Below the pieces are notes generated by a model. That model had not been told where the DNA came from, searched no databases, and worked only from the letters and a program-made list of their open reading frames with translations. Source: UBA1426 sp052034085 (lineage in GTDB: Bacteria; Bacillota; Clostridia; Peptostreptococcales; Anaerovoracaceae). From it: a DNA stretch of 64,000 nucleotides. The position numbers and the translations under genes were made by a program. Below, one piece after another: positions 8,196 through 17,667 of this stretch (within the stretch, counting starts at the first letter, position 1; each line of letters opens with the position of its first letter). The stretch lies in assembly GCA_052034085.1 (NCBI GenBank), contig JBPOJA010000026.1, forward strand, positions 1-64,000, in the 5' to 3' direction.

Positions 8196-9440
8196 TTAGT
8201 AAGGGCTTTTGATAATAAATTTATTTCTGTCTGAGCAAAGATAACTCATGTTCGATGACACTTCAATATCCATGAGATGTGAAGTGTCCTGTATTTTTAC
8301 GATTTTTGCATTGTTTACATCGATTTTTTCACATGTCATAATCGCAGCTCTGAGCGCTTCTTCTTCGTTATCCATTATGATGGGGATTTTACCTGCCTCC
8401 GGCTCCCCTGCTGCTATGCAGTTTGTGTAAGTAGCCTGAAGATCAATTTCATCATAAGCCTCCTTTGTGATGTAATCCGCCAGGCCCACGCCGGTGGCAT
8501 TGTGATGTGTTTTTTCCGTCAATCCAGAAATAATTATCCTTTTTATCGTGGGCCCATCATAATTTCTGATTACTTCCTTATTGACTCTCCCAACAATTTT
8601 AGGATCCATCCCTGCGCCGGAAATATTTTTCCCTATCTGCTTAATAATCAACACATCTATTTCCTTGAACTGCAATTTCGGCATCAGTTTTTTACTAAGT
8701 TCGAGCAGCCGCGGCTCTTCAGTCAATATATCAGTCCCCTTCACTACTTCTATTGTATGAACAAAATCATGCGCATTTTCAACGATTGCAATTCCAAAAG
8801 GGACATTTACTTTTTCTAAAACGATTTCTGCAGCTTTTGGTATTAGCTCTCCAAAACTTGCGAAACCTTCCATATGTAGTCGGGAACAACCATTATGTTT
8901 GCCTATCCCAATTGAAAGCATTTTGCATAATCCGCTTTCAATTGGGCCTTCAAAGTCCGTGTGCTGCTTCACACGGACTATTGGTATTACAAAATCGGCT
9001 TTTAAAGCGTCCTTTGCAACATGAACGGGAATATTACCGTCAATTTTGCCTACTATCTCAGTATCCATGTTTGATACGATGGGGACTCCCATGTTTTGTT
9101 CAGTAATGCCATAGCTTTCAATTATTTTCTGTTGTTCCGAAGCTATCCCTCCGCCATGACTGCCCATTGAAGGCACAATAAATGGTTTTAGTCCATTTTC
9201 GACAAGGGAATCAATCGTAGCCTTAACAACTATGTCCAGGCTTGCAATACCGCGGCTTCCTACTAACAAAGCAACCGTTTTTCCACTATCCAAAGTACTT
9301 AAAATGTCTTTCTTGTTGATCTGTTCTCTGACTACTGACGGTATCCTGTCAGCATCAATTTTACTGTCATCAAACAGCTGAGTTACTTTTATCATTTTCG
9401 GAAGCTTGATTTTGTAAGCTTCTTGTGGCAGTACATTCAT
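8196..9440 (-). CDS. LarA-like nickel-pincer cofactor-dependent racemase/isomerase
   Basis: A protein of ~414 residues of the LarA/DUF2088 family; characterised members are lactate racemase and LarA homologues that racemise or epimerise other 2-hydroxy acids. Seen here are the N-terminal VGSRGIAS and PSMGSHGGG stretches, RVKQHTDFEGPIESGLCKML, and the Lys/His-containing GIGKHNGCSRLHMEG, where the pincer and catalytic groups are expected. The second methionine (9440) is preferred because AAGG is well spaced from it. It follows the TRAP transporter genes, so it probably acts on the imported substrate or an intermediate, converting the wrong enantiomer for the dehydratase. The LarBCE cofactor genes are not in this window. 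Confidence 0.75.
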   Translation of the reverse strand: MNVLPQEAYKIKLPKMIKVTQLFDDSKIDADRIPSVVREQINKKDILSTLDSGKTVALLVGSRGIASLDIVVKATIDSLVENGLKPFIVPSMGSHGGGIASEQQKIIESYGITEQNMGVPIVSNMDTEIVGKIDGNIPVHVAKDALKADFVIPIVRVKQHTDFEGPIESGLCKMLSIGIGKHNGCSRLHMEGFASFGELIPKAAEIVLEKVNVPFGIAIVENAHDFVHTIEVVKGTDILTEEPRLLELSKKLMPKLQFKEIDVLIIKQIGKNISGAGMDPKIVGRVNKEVIRNYDGPTIKRIIISGLTEKTHHNATGVGLADYITKEAYDEIDLQATYTNCIAAGEPEAGKIPIIMDNEEEALRAAIMTCEKIDVNNAKIVKIQDTSHLMDIEVSSNMSYLCSDRNKFIIKSPY

Positions 9441-9475
9441 TTCCATACCTTCTCTAGGTTAAACTAATAAGAGCA

Positions 9476-10792
9476 TTATTTAATCATTGAATTCGGCAGA
9501 TACAACGCTATCTGAGGGAAGATTATACATAATATCAGCGCAAGTATCTGCAACATAACGAATGGTATTACTGATCTATAAATATCGCCTATAACAATTC
9601 CTTTTGGCACAATGCTCTTTAGGAAGAACAGGTTGAAACCAAAGGGCGGCGTCAGATAAGCCATCTGAAGGTTCAGCATGAATATCAGAGAAAACCAGAT
9701 TGGGTCAAAGTCCAGTGCCTTGATGATAGGCAGATATAAAGGCGCAGTAAGGGTAATAATCGCATAGTCGTCCATTAGCATACCTAAAATAAAATTCAGT
9801 AAAAGTATACATGTAATAAACGCCCATCTGCCTCCAGGCAGTGCCAATGCTACTCTGTTAAGGACTGTATATGCCCCCATGTAATTATATACTACATTGA
9901 AAACTGATGCAGCGACCAGTATCCACAGAACCATGGCAGTAAGAGCCAACGTGCGCTTCACAAGATCCGACAGCAAAAATAAAGTTAATTTACGCTTTGC
10001 AAGGGCAATAAGCAGTGAGCCTAAAGCCCCAACTGCAGCCGCTTCGGTAGGTGTTGCTGCTCCTGTATAGATTGAACCGAGTACAACGACAATAAGTATT
10101 ACCGGCCCGATTAATGCTTTGACGGATTTCATTTTTTCCGGCCACGTTGCACGTTCTTCCAAAGGAATTGCAGGTCCCAGATTTGGATTGATATAGCATC
10201 TTATACCTATGTACACAATATATATGCCTGCACATAGCAATCCCGGCAACACGCCAGCATAAAACAGTTTTCCGACTGAAATAGAGCCAAATTGCGCAAT
10301 TATAATCATTGGAATACTGGGTGGAATAATAATGCCCAAAACACCGCCGGCCGCTATGCAACCCAAAGCAAGCTTTTTGTCATAGCCTCTTTTTAACATC
10401 GAAGGAAGTGCAATAAGACCCATCGTTATGGTTGCAGGCCCGCTCCCGCCGCTCATGGCTCCAAAAATTGCACAAATTATGACAGTGCCCATCGCCAGTC
10501 CACCTCGCAGGCCACCCATCCATCTATAGAGCATCTCATATAAATCATCGGCTATGCCGGATCGCTGAAGGCAATTTGCCATAAGTAAAAACATGGCAAT
10601 AGCCAAATAAGTTTCAGTCGTAAAAGTAGAGAATGCGCTGTTAGCCAAGACAAAAGTGCCGTCAATTCCCCAAATAAACAGTATCGCTACTGTAGCTACT
10701 CCTCCTAGGGCAAAAACTACGGGTTGTCCTAAGAACAGGAATATAATCATAATTCCAATTAAAACTGCAAAACTCCAGGCAGGAAATGTCAT
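9476..10792 (-). CDS. dctM: TRAP transporter large membrane subunit
   Basis: A 438-residue DctM-type permease, the sodium-coupled translocating subunit of a tripartite ATP-independent periplasmic transporter. About a dozen hydrophobic helices are visible. Conserved stretches include GAMSGGSGPATITMG and GVLGIIIPPSIPMIII, both typical of the family. It starts 17 bases after dctQ and is followed by the LarA-like gene. It imports a small organic acid delivered by the DctP-type lipoprotein. The position inside a 2-hydroxyacyl-CoA dehydratase operon suggests a hydroxy- or amino-carboxylate, but specificity cannot be read from DctM. Confidence 0.92.
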   Translation of the reverse strand: MTFPAWSFAVLIGIMIIFLFLGQPVVFALGGVATVAILFIWGIDGTFVLANSAFSTFTTETYLAIAMFLLMANCLQRSGIADDLYEMLYRWMGGLRGGLAMGTVIICAIFGAMSGGSGPATITMGLIALPSMLKRGYDKKLALGCIAAGGVLGIIIPPSIPMIIIAQFGSISVGKLFYAGVLPGLLCAGIYIVYIGIRCYINPNLGPAIPLEERATWPEKMKSVKALIGPVILIVVVLGSIYTGAATPTEAAAVGALGSLLIALAKRKLTLFLLSDLVKRTLALTAMVLWILVAASVFNVVYNYMGAYTVLNRVALALPGGRWAFITCILLLNFILGMLMDDYAIITLTAPLYLPIIKALDFDPIWFSLIFMLNLQMAYLTPPFGFNLFFLKSIVPKGIVIGDIYRSVIPFVMLQILALILCIIFPQIALYLPNSMIK

Positions 10793-10809
10793 ATTATTTC
10801 TCCTTTCTC

Positions 10810-11340
10810 TTAATAACCCATAGTCCGCACATTTTCGGACTCACCCGTAATAAGTACTATTATATCGTGTATAAGCTTGGAAATACCTTGTATAAAACAC
10901 ATGAACACACCAAAAGCAATTAGTGTTTTGATTGGATATAATATTGGTGCCAGCACCGAAGTAGATCTCTCACGAAAAGCCCAGGATATTTTTGCCATAT
11001 CAACCATGTTATATACTAAAAGTCCAACAAAAATAAAGAATAATATCGAAGTGAAGATGTCAACAATTGCCCTGGTTCGGACAGACCACCGTTCCCAGAA
11101 AACATCAACTTGTACATGGCAATTATACAGCATTGCATAACCGCCGCCCATGCATCCCACCAAAGCCAATAATTGCCGGGCAATATCCTGCGCCCAAATT
11201 GTCGGGCTGTTAAAGAAATATCTGGAAACAACTTCGAAAGAGAGAACTCCGCAAATTACCAGCAAGGTCCATTTAAAGATTCTTCCGACCCAGTCATTTG
11301 CCGTATCAATAAAATGTCTGATCTTTCTTAAGGTATTCAA
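10810..11340 (-). CDS. dctQ: TRAP transporter small membrane subunit
   Basis: A 176-residue DctQ-type protein with four predicted membrane helices (from ~residue 20, 55, 90 and 135). The stretch FEVVSRYFFNSPTIWAQDIARQLL (given here as its family hallmark: Arg-Tyr-Phe followed by a Trp-Ala-x-Asp/Glu pair) is characteristic. It bridges the binding protein and DctM. It is separated from dctP by 73 bases that hold a strong stem-loop, so its expression is probably lower than that of dctP. Confidence 0.88.
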   Translation of the reverse strand: MNTLRKIRHFIDTANDWVGRIFKWTLLVICGVLSFEVVSRYFFNSPTIWAQDIARQLLALVGCMGGGYAMLYNCHVQVDVFWERWSVRTRAIVDIFTSILFFIFVGLLVYNMVDMAKISWAFRERSTSVLAPILYPIKTLIAFGVFMCFIQGISKLIHDIIVLITGESENVRTMGY

Positions 11341-11363
11341 AAATTTTCACCACCTTTGTTTTT

Positions 11364-11402
11364 ATTATGCACATGGGAAGATTATCTCCCCATGTGCATA
11401 AT
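11364..11402 (-). promoter_or_regulatory. Intercistronic stem-loop between dctP and dctQ
   Basis: A 14-base perfect inverted repeat (ATTATGCACATGGG at 11364-11377 and its complement at 11389-11402) with an 11-base loop lies between dctP and dctQ. On the transcribed strand it is followed by A-rich sequence and no T run, so it is not a standard terminator. A likely role is protecting the upstream dctP message from 3' decay. Confidence 0.6.
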
Positions 11403-11413
11403 AATTGGATCCT

Positions 11414-12469
11414 TTATTTGCTTTCCACCCACTTGAGTATAATATCATAGCCCGGCCCGGCTGCCGGATATTCTTTTCTGCACCTTTCAATGACAGCATC
11501 TGCCGCATCATAGAAAGGCTGTAAATTTTCTTCAGGAATCTCTGATATTTGAGTTCCATAATCTAACCCGGCTTCAATAGCACTTTTATCAAACGAAATG
11601 GATGCCTCGTAAATGTCCATAAATATGTCCTGCATAGTTTTATTCACAATATCTTGAACTTCTTTTGGCAAAGCATTCCATGATTTCATGCTGATGCTCA
11701 GGTTAACCGGGGCGCTGCCACCAACTGCCGGTGTCACTAAATATTTAGTAACTTCCATCAGCTTTGAAGTCTCAAGTTCACATACGGTATAAATATTACC
11801 ATCAATAGTTCCTAATCTCATTCCCATGTAGATATCTCCGCCTGACATTACAACAGGAGATCCGCCCAGCTCTTCAATGAACATTCCATAGGTCGTGGAT
11901 GCTCTGATTTTCTTGCCTACAAAATCGCTTGCTTTGGTTACAGGGAAGTTGGTCATTATCATATATGCTCCGTTTGGCACATACATCCCAAAATAGATAT
12001 CTGATTTTGCATACTCATCCCGAATGAAATCCAGGAGTCCTGCATTGTAATAGGTGTCATATACATCCTGTCCATCCTGCCATAAGAATGGTACTCCTTG
12101 TTCCGCATATGCTGCCGGGATTAAGCCTGCAGTATGGTTCGGTGCAGTCAGCGCAGCATCCAGCAGGCCTTTTGAAAGCATTGTGGGCGCTTCATCCGGT
12201 TCACAAATTGCTCCGGGCTGAAACAATTCAAACTTGATCAATCCATCGGTAGCCTCAGTTATAGCTTTTGTTATCATCGGCATTTGAACATCCCAACATT
12301 GGTCTCCCGGTGGGTATGAGCTTTGAATTCTCCATGTTACTCCTTCAAATTCGGCAACATCTCCGCCACCACCACCGTTATCACCGCCGCCGCCGGTGCC
12401 ACCGCCGCCACATGCTGTTAAAGCAACAATCAGCATTGCAATCAGCAAAAACGATAATAATTTCTTCAT
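11414..12469 (-). CDS. dctP: TRAP transporter substrate-binding lipoprotein (DctP-like)
   Basis: A 351-residue extracytoplasmic binding lipoprotein. The signal peptide ends with the lipobox VALTAC (Cys ~20), followed by a Gly-rich linker and a two-lobe DctP fold. The region KASDFVGKKIRASTTYG contains the conserved Arg that usually binds the substrate carboxylate. The motif ELGGSPVVMSGGDIYMGMRLGTIDG is the family pattern, with the customary length. It follows the alcohol dehydrogenase gene with a 71-base gap containing a small CAGCTT hairpin and a strong AAGGAGGAG ribosome site. The substrate is a carboxylate; which one is unknown. Confidence 0.9.
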   Translation of the reverse strand: MKKLLSFLLIAMLIVALTACGGGGTGGGGDNGGGGGDVAEFEGVTWRIQSSYPPGDQCWDVQMPMITKAITEATDGLIKFELFQPGAICEPDEAPTMLSKGLLDAALTAPNHTAGLIPAAYAEQGVPFLWQDGQDVYDTYYNAGLLDFIRDEYAKSDIYFGMYVPNGAYMIMTNFPVTKASDFVGKKIRASTTYGMFIEELGGSPVVMSGGDIYMGMRLGTIDGNIYTVCELETSKLMEVTKYLVTPAVGGSAPVNLSISMKSWNALPKEVQDIVNKTMQDIFMDIYEASISFDKSAIEAGLDYGTQISEIPEENLQPFYDAADAVIERCRKEYPAAGPGYDIILKWVESK

Positions 12470-12540
12470 TTGTTCTCCTCCTTTTTATTTAGAGTACAAT
12501 TATCAGCTTCTTTTTTAAAAGCTGTTGCGAATAAATCCAA

Positions 12541-13701
12541 TTACTCAAATGCTTCTTCCAGTATTTCCAGTACGTCATCAGATGTAATCTTCACAGGATT
12601 CAATGCGAGCAATCTGTAGGCCATTGTTCCCTCCACCAAATCGGGGAACATTTCCCTGGTTATCCCTACTTCTTTTAGTTTCATGGGTATGCCGGCATCT
12701 TCCGCCAGCTTAAAAACAATTTCTGATGATTTTGCGGCAATTTCCTCTTCAGCCAATCCGCTTTCGTCCACTCCCAGGGCTATGGCAATATCCTTAAATT
12801 TCCTGATATTGCCCTTTATATTTTTCTTCATAGCATACGGTAAAATCAGGCTGTTGGCAACCCCATGGGGAACGTCTGCCACTGCTCCCATTGTTTGTGC
12901 TATGCCATGAACGACACCCAGGCCACCATTCATAAAGGCTACTCCGGCAATAGAGCTTGCCAGAGCCATCTTTCCCCTTGCCTCGAGATCTGCCCTGTCA
13001 TTTATGGCTTTGATCAAATTTTCACCTATTAATTTGATGGCATATAGCCCCATCATGTCACTCAGAGGTCCCGCATTCAACGAAACATATGATTCTATTG
13101 CATGGGTTAATGCGTCCATACCGGTGGTTCCCGTGACGAACTTCGGCATATCTACATGCAATTTGGGATCAATTACAGCTAGTGCCGGGAACAGATAATC
13201 ATGGGTGACGGAGACTTTTACACCCCTGGCTTCGTCATTCACAACCGATACCGGTGTCATTTCACTGCCACTGCCGGCTGTGGTCGGCACGCATATTAAA
13301 GGCATTGTAGGATTGGTCACTGTCTTGCTACCCCCGAAAAGATAGTCGGCAATCGACCCATCATGAGTCTGCATCAGACACATTGCCTTAGCCGCATCTA
13401 TTCTGCTGCCGCCTCCGACTGCCAGAACTGCGTCGGCATTGCTGGCCTTAAGGACTGCTGAAGCTTCATCAATCTGGTTAACAGAAGGCTCTGCCGCCAA
13501 ATTGCTGTAAACCTCATAATCCATGCCGGCATTTTCAAGGGATTTTTTTATCTGCAAAACACCTTCGGTTTTACCTACTGTCGGGCCTGTTACAATAAAA
13601 ATCTTTTTGTATCCCATACTCTTCAATGTGTCCCCGATTTTCTCCGCAGCACCGGTTCCGTACATTATCCTTGTAGGCATTTTAAACATAAAATCTTTCA
13701 T
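12541..13701 (-). CDS. Iron-containing alcohol dehydrogenase
   Basis: A 386-residue group III alcohol dehydrogenase, NAD(P)-dependent. The nucleotide loop is AVGGGSRIDAAKAM (~residues 94-107). Metal ligands are expected in MDALTHAIESYVS and in GVVHGIAQTMGAVADVPHG, which supply the Asp and three His of the family. Relatives include 4-hydroxybutyrate dehydrogenase, 1,3-propanediol dehydrogenase and sulfoacetaldehyde reductase. It follows a class III aminotransferase by 30 bases, which suggests it reduces the semialdehyde made by that enzyme to an omega-hydroxy acid, or works in reverse. The exact substrate is inferred from context only. Confidence 0.88.
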   Translation of the reverse strand: MKDFMFKMPTRIMYGTGAAEKIGDTLKSMGYKKIFIVTGPTVGKTEGVLQIKKSLENAGMDYEVYSNLAAEPSVNQIDEASAVLKASNADAVLAVGGGSRIDAAKAMCLMQTHDGSIADYLFGGSKTVTNPTMPLICVPTTAGSGSEMTPVSVVNDEARGVKVSVTHDYLFPALAVIDPKLHVDMPKFVTGTTGMDALTHAIESYVSLNAGPLSDMMGLYAIKLIGENLIKAINDRADLEARGKMALASSIAGVAFMNGGLGVVHGIAQTMGAVADVPHGVANSLILPYAMKKNIKGNIRKFKDIAIALGVDESGLAEEEIAAKSSEIVFKLAEDAGIPMKLKEVGITREMFPDLVEGTMAYRLLALNPVKITSDDVLEILEEAFE

Positions 13702-13731
13702 AATCTTTCTCCCATTCGGCTGAAATATGCA

Positions 13732-15006
13732 TTATAGAGATGCGAGAGCTTCTTCGAATATGGCAAGTCCTTTGTCCAGATCTTCTCTCGAAATATTCAG
13801 GGGTGTTGCAAATCTGAATCCGTTTCCGTATACTCCGCATCCCAGAATCAGCATATTCTTTTTGAGGCAAAATTCTTTAACTTTGTTGAAAGCATCTGCA
13901 TTCGGAGAGTTGTCTTCCGGATTGACAAACTCAGCGGCAACCATCAGACCCAGGCCCCTTACGTCGCCAATTACGGGATATTTCTCCTTAAGCTCAAATA
14001 ATCTTCCTTTCAGGTATGAGCCCTGAGTATTGACGTTGTCCAGTATGTTTTCCTTTTCAAAGAGCTCCAGAATTTTCAGTGCGACTGCTGTGCATACCGG
14101 GTGACCTCCGAAAGTTGTTCCATGCATACCCGGTTCCCATTTGTCCATAATTTCTTTTCTGCTTGCAATGCATGACATGGGAAGTCCTCCGGCAATGGCT
14201 TTGCCCATGGTCATTATATCAGGAACTATGCCGAAATGCTCACTGGCAAACATTTTGCCTGTTCTTCCGAAGCCTGACTGGATTTCGTCAAAAATGAGGA
14301 GTATGCCGTGTTTCTTCAGCAATTCACTCAGCTTTTCAACATACTTCTTCGGCGGGACGACATATCCGCCTTCACCCATGAGCGGTTCCATTATGACTGC
14401 CGCCACATTTTCGGGTGCTATCAGGTAATCAAATGTCCATTGCAGTTCCCTTAAGCATTCCAGGCTGCAGGTTTCGCAGGTTGTGTTGTAGGGACATCTG
14501 AAGCAGTTGGGATAGGGAACAAAATATACTGACGGAAGAAGCGGCTCAATGTTTTTCCTGTACTTTGAGTTTGAGCCTGTAATGGATGCTGCTCCCAGTG
14601 ACCGTCCGTGAAACGATCCCCGCATGGAGATTATTCCCGGTCTTCCTGTGAAGTTGCGGGCCAGTTTTAAAGCTCCGTCGTTGGCCTCTGCGCCGCCGTT
14701 GCTGAAGAAAAACACATCCAGGTCACCGGGTGTGACTTCTGCCAGTTTTTCCGCATATTTTAATGTGCTGGGATAGTTGACCAAATTAAATGATGCAGTG
14801 ATAAGTTTTCCTGCCTGCTCCTGCAGGGCTTTGACTATTTCCGGATGACAATGGCCGAAAGCATTTACTGCAATGCCCTGAACGAAATCCAGATATCTGA
14901 CTCCGTTCACATCTTCCACATAGCATCCTTCGCCTTTTTCAATAATTAAATCTGTCGCTTTTGCTAAAGCCGGGCTAAGATACTGTTTGTACTCTTCAAA
15001 TTTCAT
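13732..15006 (-). CDS. Class III aminotransferase (4-aminobutyrate aminotransferase-like)
   Basis: A 424-residue PLP enzyme of class III, the group that acts on omega-amino acids such as 4-aminobutyrate, beta-alanine or ornithine. Seen are FFFSNGGAEANDGALKLAR, LIFDEIQSGFGRTGK with the PLP-nitrogen Asp, and TMGKAIAGGLPMS with the Schiff-base Lys. A Cys-rich loop (NCFRCPYNTTCETCSLEC, ~residues 165-182) is present, as in some archaeal and clostridial GabT-like enzymes. It lies between the CoA-transferase and the iron alcohol dehydrogenase. Aminotransferase plus dehydrogenase plus CoA-transferase would turn an omega-amino acid into a hydroxyacyl-CoA. Substrate unproven. Confidence 0.87.
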   Translation of the reverse strand: MKFEEYKQYLSPALAKATDLIIEKGEGCYVEDVNGVRYLDFVQGIAVNAFGHCHPEIVKALQEQAGKLITASFNLVNYPSTLKYAEKLAEVTPGDLDVFFFSNGGAEANDGALKLARNFTGRPGIISMRGSFHGRSLGAASITGSNSKYRKNIEPLLPSVYFVPYPNCFRCPYNTTCETCSLECLRELQWTFDYLIAPENVAAVIMEPLMGEGGYVVPPKKYVEKLSELLKKHGILLIFDEIQSGFGRTGKMFASEHFGIVPDIMTMGKAIAGGLPMSCIASRKEIMDKWEPGMHGTTFGGHPVCTAVALKILELFEKENILDNVNTQGSYLKGRLFELKEKYPVIGDVRGLGLMVAAEFVNPEDNSPNADAFNKVKEFCLKKNMLILGCGVYGNGFRFATPLNISREDLDKGLAIFEEALASL

Positions 15007-15052
15007 GTTACCCCTCCTGTATTAAAAATTTAAAATAACTGATGCCTTTGCG

Positions 15053-16429
15053 TTAATAAGAAATCTTGCTTGTATTGCACCATATACCCATGCGCTCTGC
15101 CTCTTTTATCAGGTCTTCCCTGAAATCGGGATGTGCTATGTTGATTAAGAGTTCGGTTCTTTCCCATGTTGATTTTCCTTTGAAATTGGCCGTGCCGTAT
15201 TCGGTTACCAGATTATGTATGGCTGCTCTTGGCACCGTCACGATTGACCCTTCCGGCAGTCTGGGAACAATCAGGGACTCTTTGCTTCCGTCTTTTTTCG
15301 CCCTTGTGGAAGGCAGGCACAGGAAGCTTTGTCCGCCTTTTGACTTGAAAGCGCCCATAACGAAGTCCAATTGTCCTCCGTTGCCGCCAATATGCTGCCA
15401 TACGGCGGATTCTGAATTGACTTGACAGAAAAGATCGATTTGCAGGCAGCTGTTGATTGAAACCACTTTGTCATTTTCTGCTATCACACCCAAATCATTG
15501 ACCCATTCCACCGGGGCACAATGACAGATCGGATTTCCGTCGATGAAATCATAAAGCTCCTGGGAACCCTGTGAAAAGGTGTACACCATCTGACCTTTCA
15601 TTGTATTTTTATTGCCTGTAATTTTGCCTTCCTTGTAGAGATGCAAATATGCATCAACGAACATTTCCGAATGCACACTTAAATCACCTATATCCGAATG
15701 CGCAATCATGCTGCCCACATAATTTGGTATTCCGCCTATTCCAAGCTGTAATGTGCTCCCGCTTTCTATCCTGTTGACAATTTGTCCCGCTATTGCCTTG
15801 TCAACCTCATTTGCATCTTTGGCCGTAATAATAGGCATATCTACATTGCTGCCTTCTACGACATAATCCACCTGGCCAATGTTAATTGTGGTTTTTAATC
15901 CCATGGCCTGTGGTTGCTTTTCATTGACTTCCACTATTACTGTTTTTGCCTTTTCCAGAATCCCCCAGTATTCAGCCACCTGAGGTCCCAGGTTGAAGTT
16001 TCCCCATTTGTCCATGGGTCCAACCTGCAACATGGCAACATCTATGTCGCCTACATTCTCGGCCCAGAGCTTGGTGTTTTCCCTGAACTGCACCGGTATG
16101 TACCAGCAGCATCCATTTTTATTCATCTGCCTGTCCAAACCGCTGAAATGAGTGCTTAAATATTTGAAATGCTGCGACCCCGGGTCGGCTTCAAGAATTG
16201 CGGGGGGATCGGGATATGCCCAGATAGTCGTGCAGACTTTTACATCCCGCAACTCTTCTGTCCTTTTGGCCAGGGCTTTGTCCAAATCAACAACCAGACC
16301 GTTAAACAGGCCATAGTGAATACGATCACCCGATTTGATGACTTTTACCGCTTCATCTGCGGAAACACATTTTTTTCTGTATTCCGCCTCAATCCCGGAA
16401 AATTTACTGATATTGCTTACTCTGTTCAT
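15053..16429 (-). CDS. Acetyl-CoA-dependent CoA-transferase (4-hydroxybutyrate/butyrate type)
   Basis: A 458-residue one-chain CoA-transferase of the Cat/But family, which moves CoA from acetyl- or butyryl-CoA to a carboxylic acid. Conserved segments include the oxyanion-loop region LGIGGIPNYVGSMIAHS, the catalytic Glu in SVHSEMFVDAY (~residue 235), and GGNGGQLDFVMGAFKSKGG. It is not the two-subunit glutaconate CoA-transferase (GctAB) of the classical glutamate route, which sets this operon apart. It would activate the hydroxy acid for dehydration, 20 bases downstream of thiolase. Confidence 0.88.
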   Translation of the reverse strand: MNRVSNISKFSGIEAEYRKKCVSADEAVKVIKSGDRIHYGLFNGLVVDLDKALAKRTEELRDVKVCTTIWAYPDPPAILEADPGSQHFKYLSTHFSGLDRQMNKNGCCWYIPVQFRENTKLWAENVGDIDVAMLQVGPMDKWGNFNLGPQVAEYWGILEKAKTVIVEVNEKQPQAMGLKTTINIGQVDYVVEGSNVDMPIITAKDANEVDKAIAGQIVNRIESGSTLQLGIGGIPNYVGSMIAHSDIGDLSVHSEMFVDAYLHLYKEGKITGNKNTMKGQMVYTFSQGSQELYDFIDGNPICHCAPVEWVNDLGVIAENDKVVSINSCLQIDLFCQVNSESAVWQHIGGNGGQLDFVMGAFKSKGGQSFLCLPSTRAKKDGSKESLIVPRLPEGSIVTVPRAAIHNLVTEYGTANFKGKSTWERTELLINIAHPDFREDLIKEAERMGIWCNTSKISY

Positions 16430-16449
16430 TTTGCTTCCTCCTAATTGGA

Positions 16450-17634
16450 CTAATCATACAAAGCTTCCAGTATGACTGCAGTTCCCATTCCGCCGCCTGC
16501 GCACAGGGTTGCAAGTCCATACTTGTTGCCGCGCCTTCTCATTTCATAAAGCAGAGCTATCATTATCCTTGTGCCGGTTGCTCCGACCGGATGCCCCAAA
16601 GAAATTCCGCCGCCATTTACGTTGGTAATCTCCCTGTTTAGCCCAAGAGCTTTTTCACAGCCTATATACTGGGCGGCAAATGCTTCATTGACCTCTACCA
16701 GTTCCAGGTCTTCCAGTTTCAGTCCGGCTTTTCCCAAAGCCTTTTCAGTTGCACTGACGGGACCAAGCCCCATTATTTCCGGTTCGATGCCCGTGGTAGC
16801 AACAGATACGATTCTTGCCAATATGGGAACGCCAAGTTCCCTTGCCTTGTCCTCTGCCAGTAAAATCACACCGGAAGCGGCATCATTCATTCCGGATGCA
16901 TTTCCTGCGGTAACGGTTCCGTCATCCTTGAATGCCGGCTTCAGTTTCGCCAGGCTTTCTAACGTAACATCCCGTTTTGGATATTCATCCGTGTCATAAA
17001 CCACATCACCTTTACGGCCTTTTACGGTAACCGGGACAATTTCTTCTTTAAATTTGCCCGCATCCTGGGCTGCCACAGCTCTCTGCTGTGAGAGAAGCGC
17101 ATACTCGTCCTGTTCCTCTCTGGAAATGCTGAATTTTTCCGCGATGTTTTCTGCGGTTATTCCCATACCCGGCCCGATACCGAGATTAGTCAGAGAATCC
17201 CACATGGAGTCCCTCAGTTCCATGTGACCGAACTTCTGTCCGTATCTGGCCTTAAATGCCATGTGCGGGGCTGTACTCATGCTGTCAGCCCCTCCCGCCA
17301 TAATGCAGTCGGCCTCTCCTGCCCTTATCTGATAAAATCCCAGCTGTACGGAAGACATGGAAGATGTGCAGTTTCTGTGAATGGTGATGCCGGGAACGCT
17401 GGTCGGCAATCCCGCTTTTACCAGGGCCACTCTTGCCAGGTTGTTTTCCATGTAAGTCCTTTGATAGTTGCAACCCCAGATAACATCATCTATTATGGCA
17501 GGATTTATTCCAGCCCTTTCAACCAGAGATGACATTACCGGTATAGACAAATCCAGCGAAGTAATGTTCATAAACTGCCCGCCCATAGTTCCTATAGGTG
17601 TTCTGGCTGCCGAAACAATAACTACATTTCTCAC
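16450..17634 (-). CDS. Acetyl-CoA C-acetyltransferase (thiolase)
   Basis: A 394-residue thiolase. The nucleophilic Cys is in HRNCTSSMSSVQLG (~residue 89), the active His in SLGHPVGATGTR (~350), and the second Cys in TLCAGGGMGTAV (~380). It cleaves a 3-ketoacyl-CoA with CoA, or condenses two acetyl-CoA. Placed after crotonase and 3-hydroxyacyl-CoA dehydrogenase it completes a beta-oxidation-like sequence. The direction in this operon is probably cleavage, because the dehydratase feeds in an enoyl-CoA from above. Confidence 0.93.
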   Translation of the reverse strand: MRNVVIVSAARTPIGTMGGQFMNITSLDLSIPVMSSLVERAGINPAIIDDVIWGCNYQRTYMENNLARVALVKAGLPTSVPGITIHRNCTSSMSSVQLGFYQIRAGEADCIMAGGADSMSTAPHMAFKARYGQKFGHMELRDSMWDSLTNLGIGPGMGITAENIAEKFSISREEQDEYALLSQQRAVAAQDAGKFKEEIVPVTVKGRKGDVVYDTDEYPKRDVTLESLAKLKPAFKDDGTVTAGNASGMNDAASGVILLAEDKARELGVPILARIVSVATTGIEPEIMGLGPVSATEKALGKAGLKLEDLELVEVNEAFAAQYIGCEKALGLNREITNVNGGGISLGHPVGATGTRIMIALLYEMRRRGNKYGLATLCAGGGMGTAVILEALYD

Positions 17635-17667
17635 TTTTCTTCCCTCCTGATTTGATTCACCTTTATT

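Noticed and set aside
12541..15006. Taurine degradation (taurine:pyruvate aminotransferase plus sulfoacetaldehyde reductase plus TRAP transporter)
   Set aside because: These three gene types do co-occur in taurine users, but there is no isethionate lyase or sulfoacetaldehyde acetyltransferase here, and the cluster is dominated by CoA-ester enzymes.
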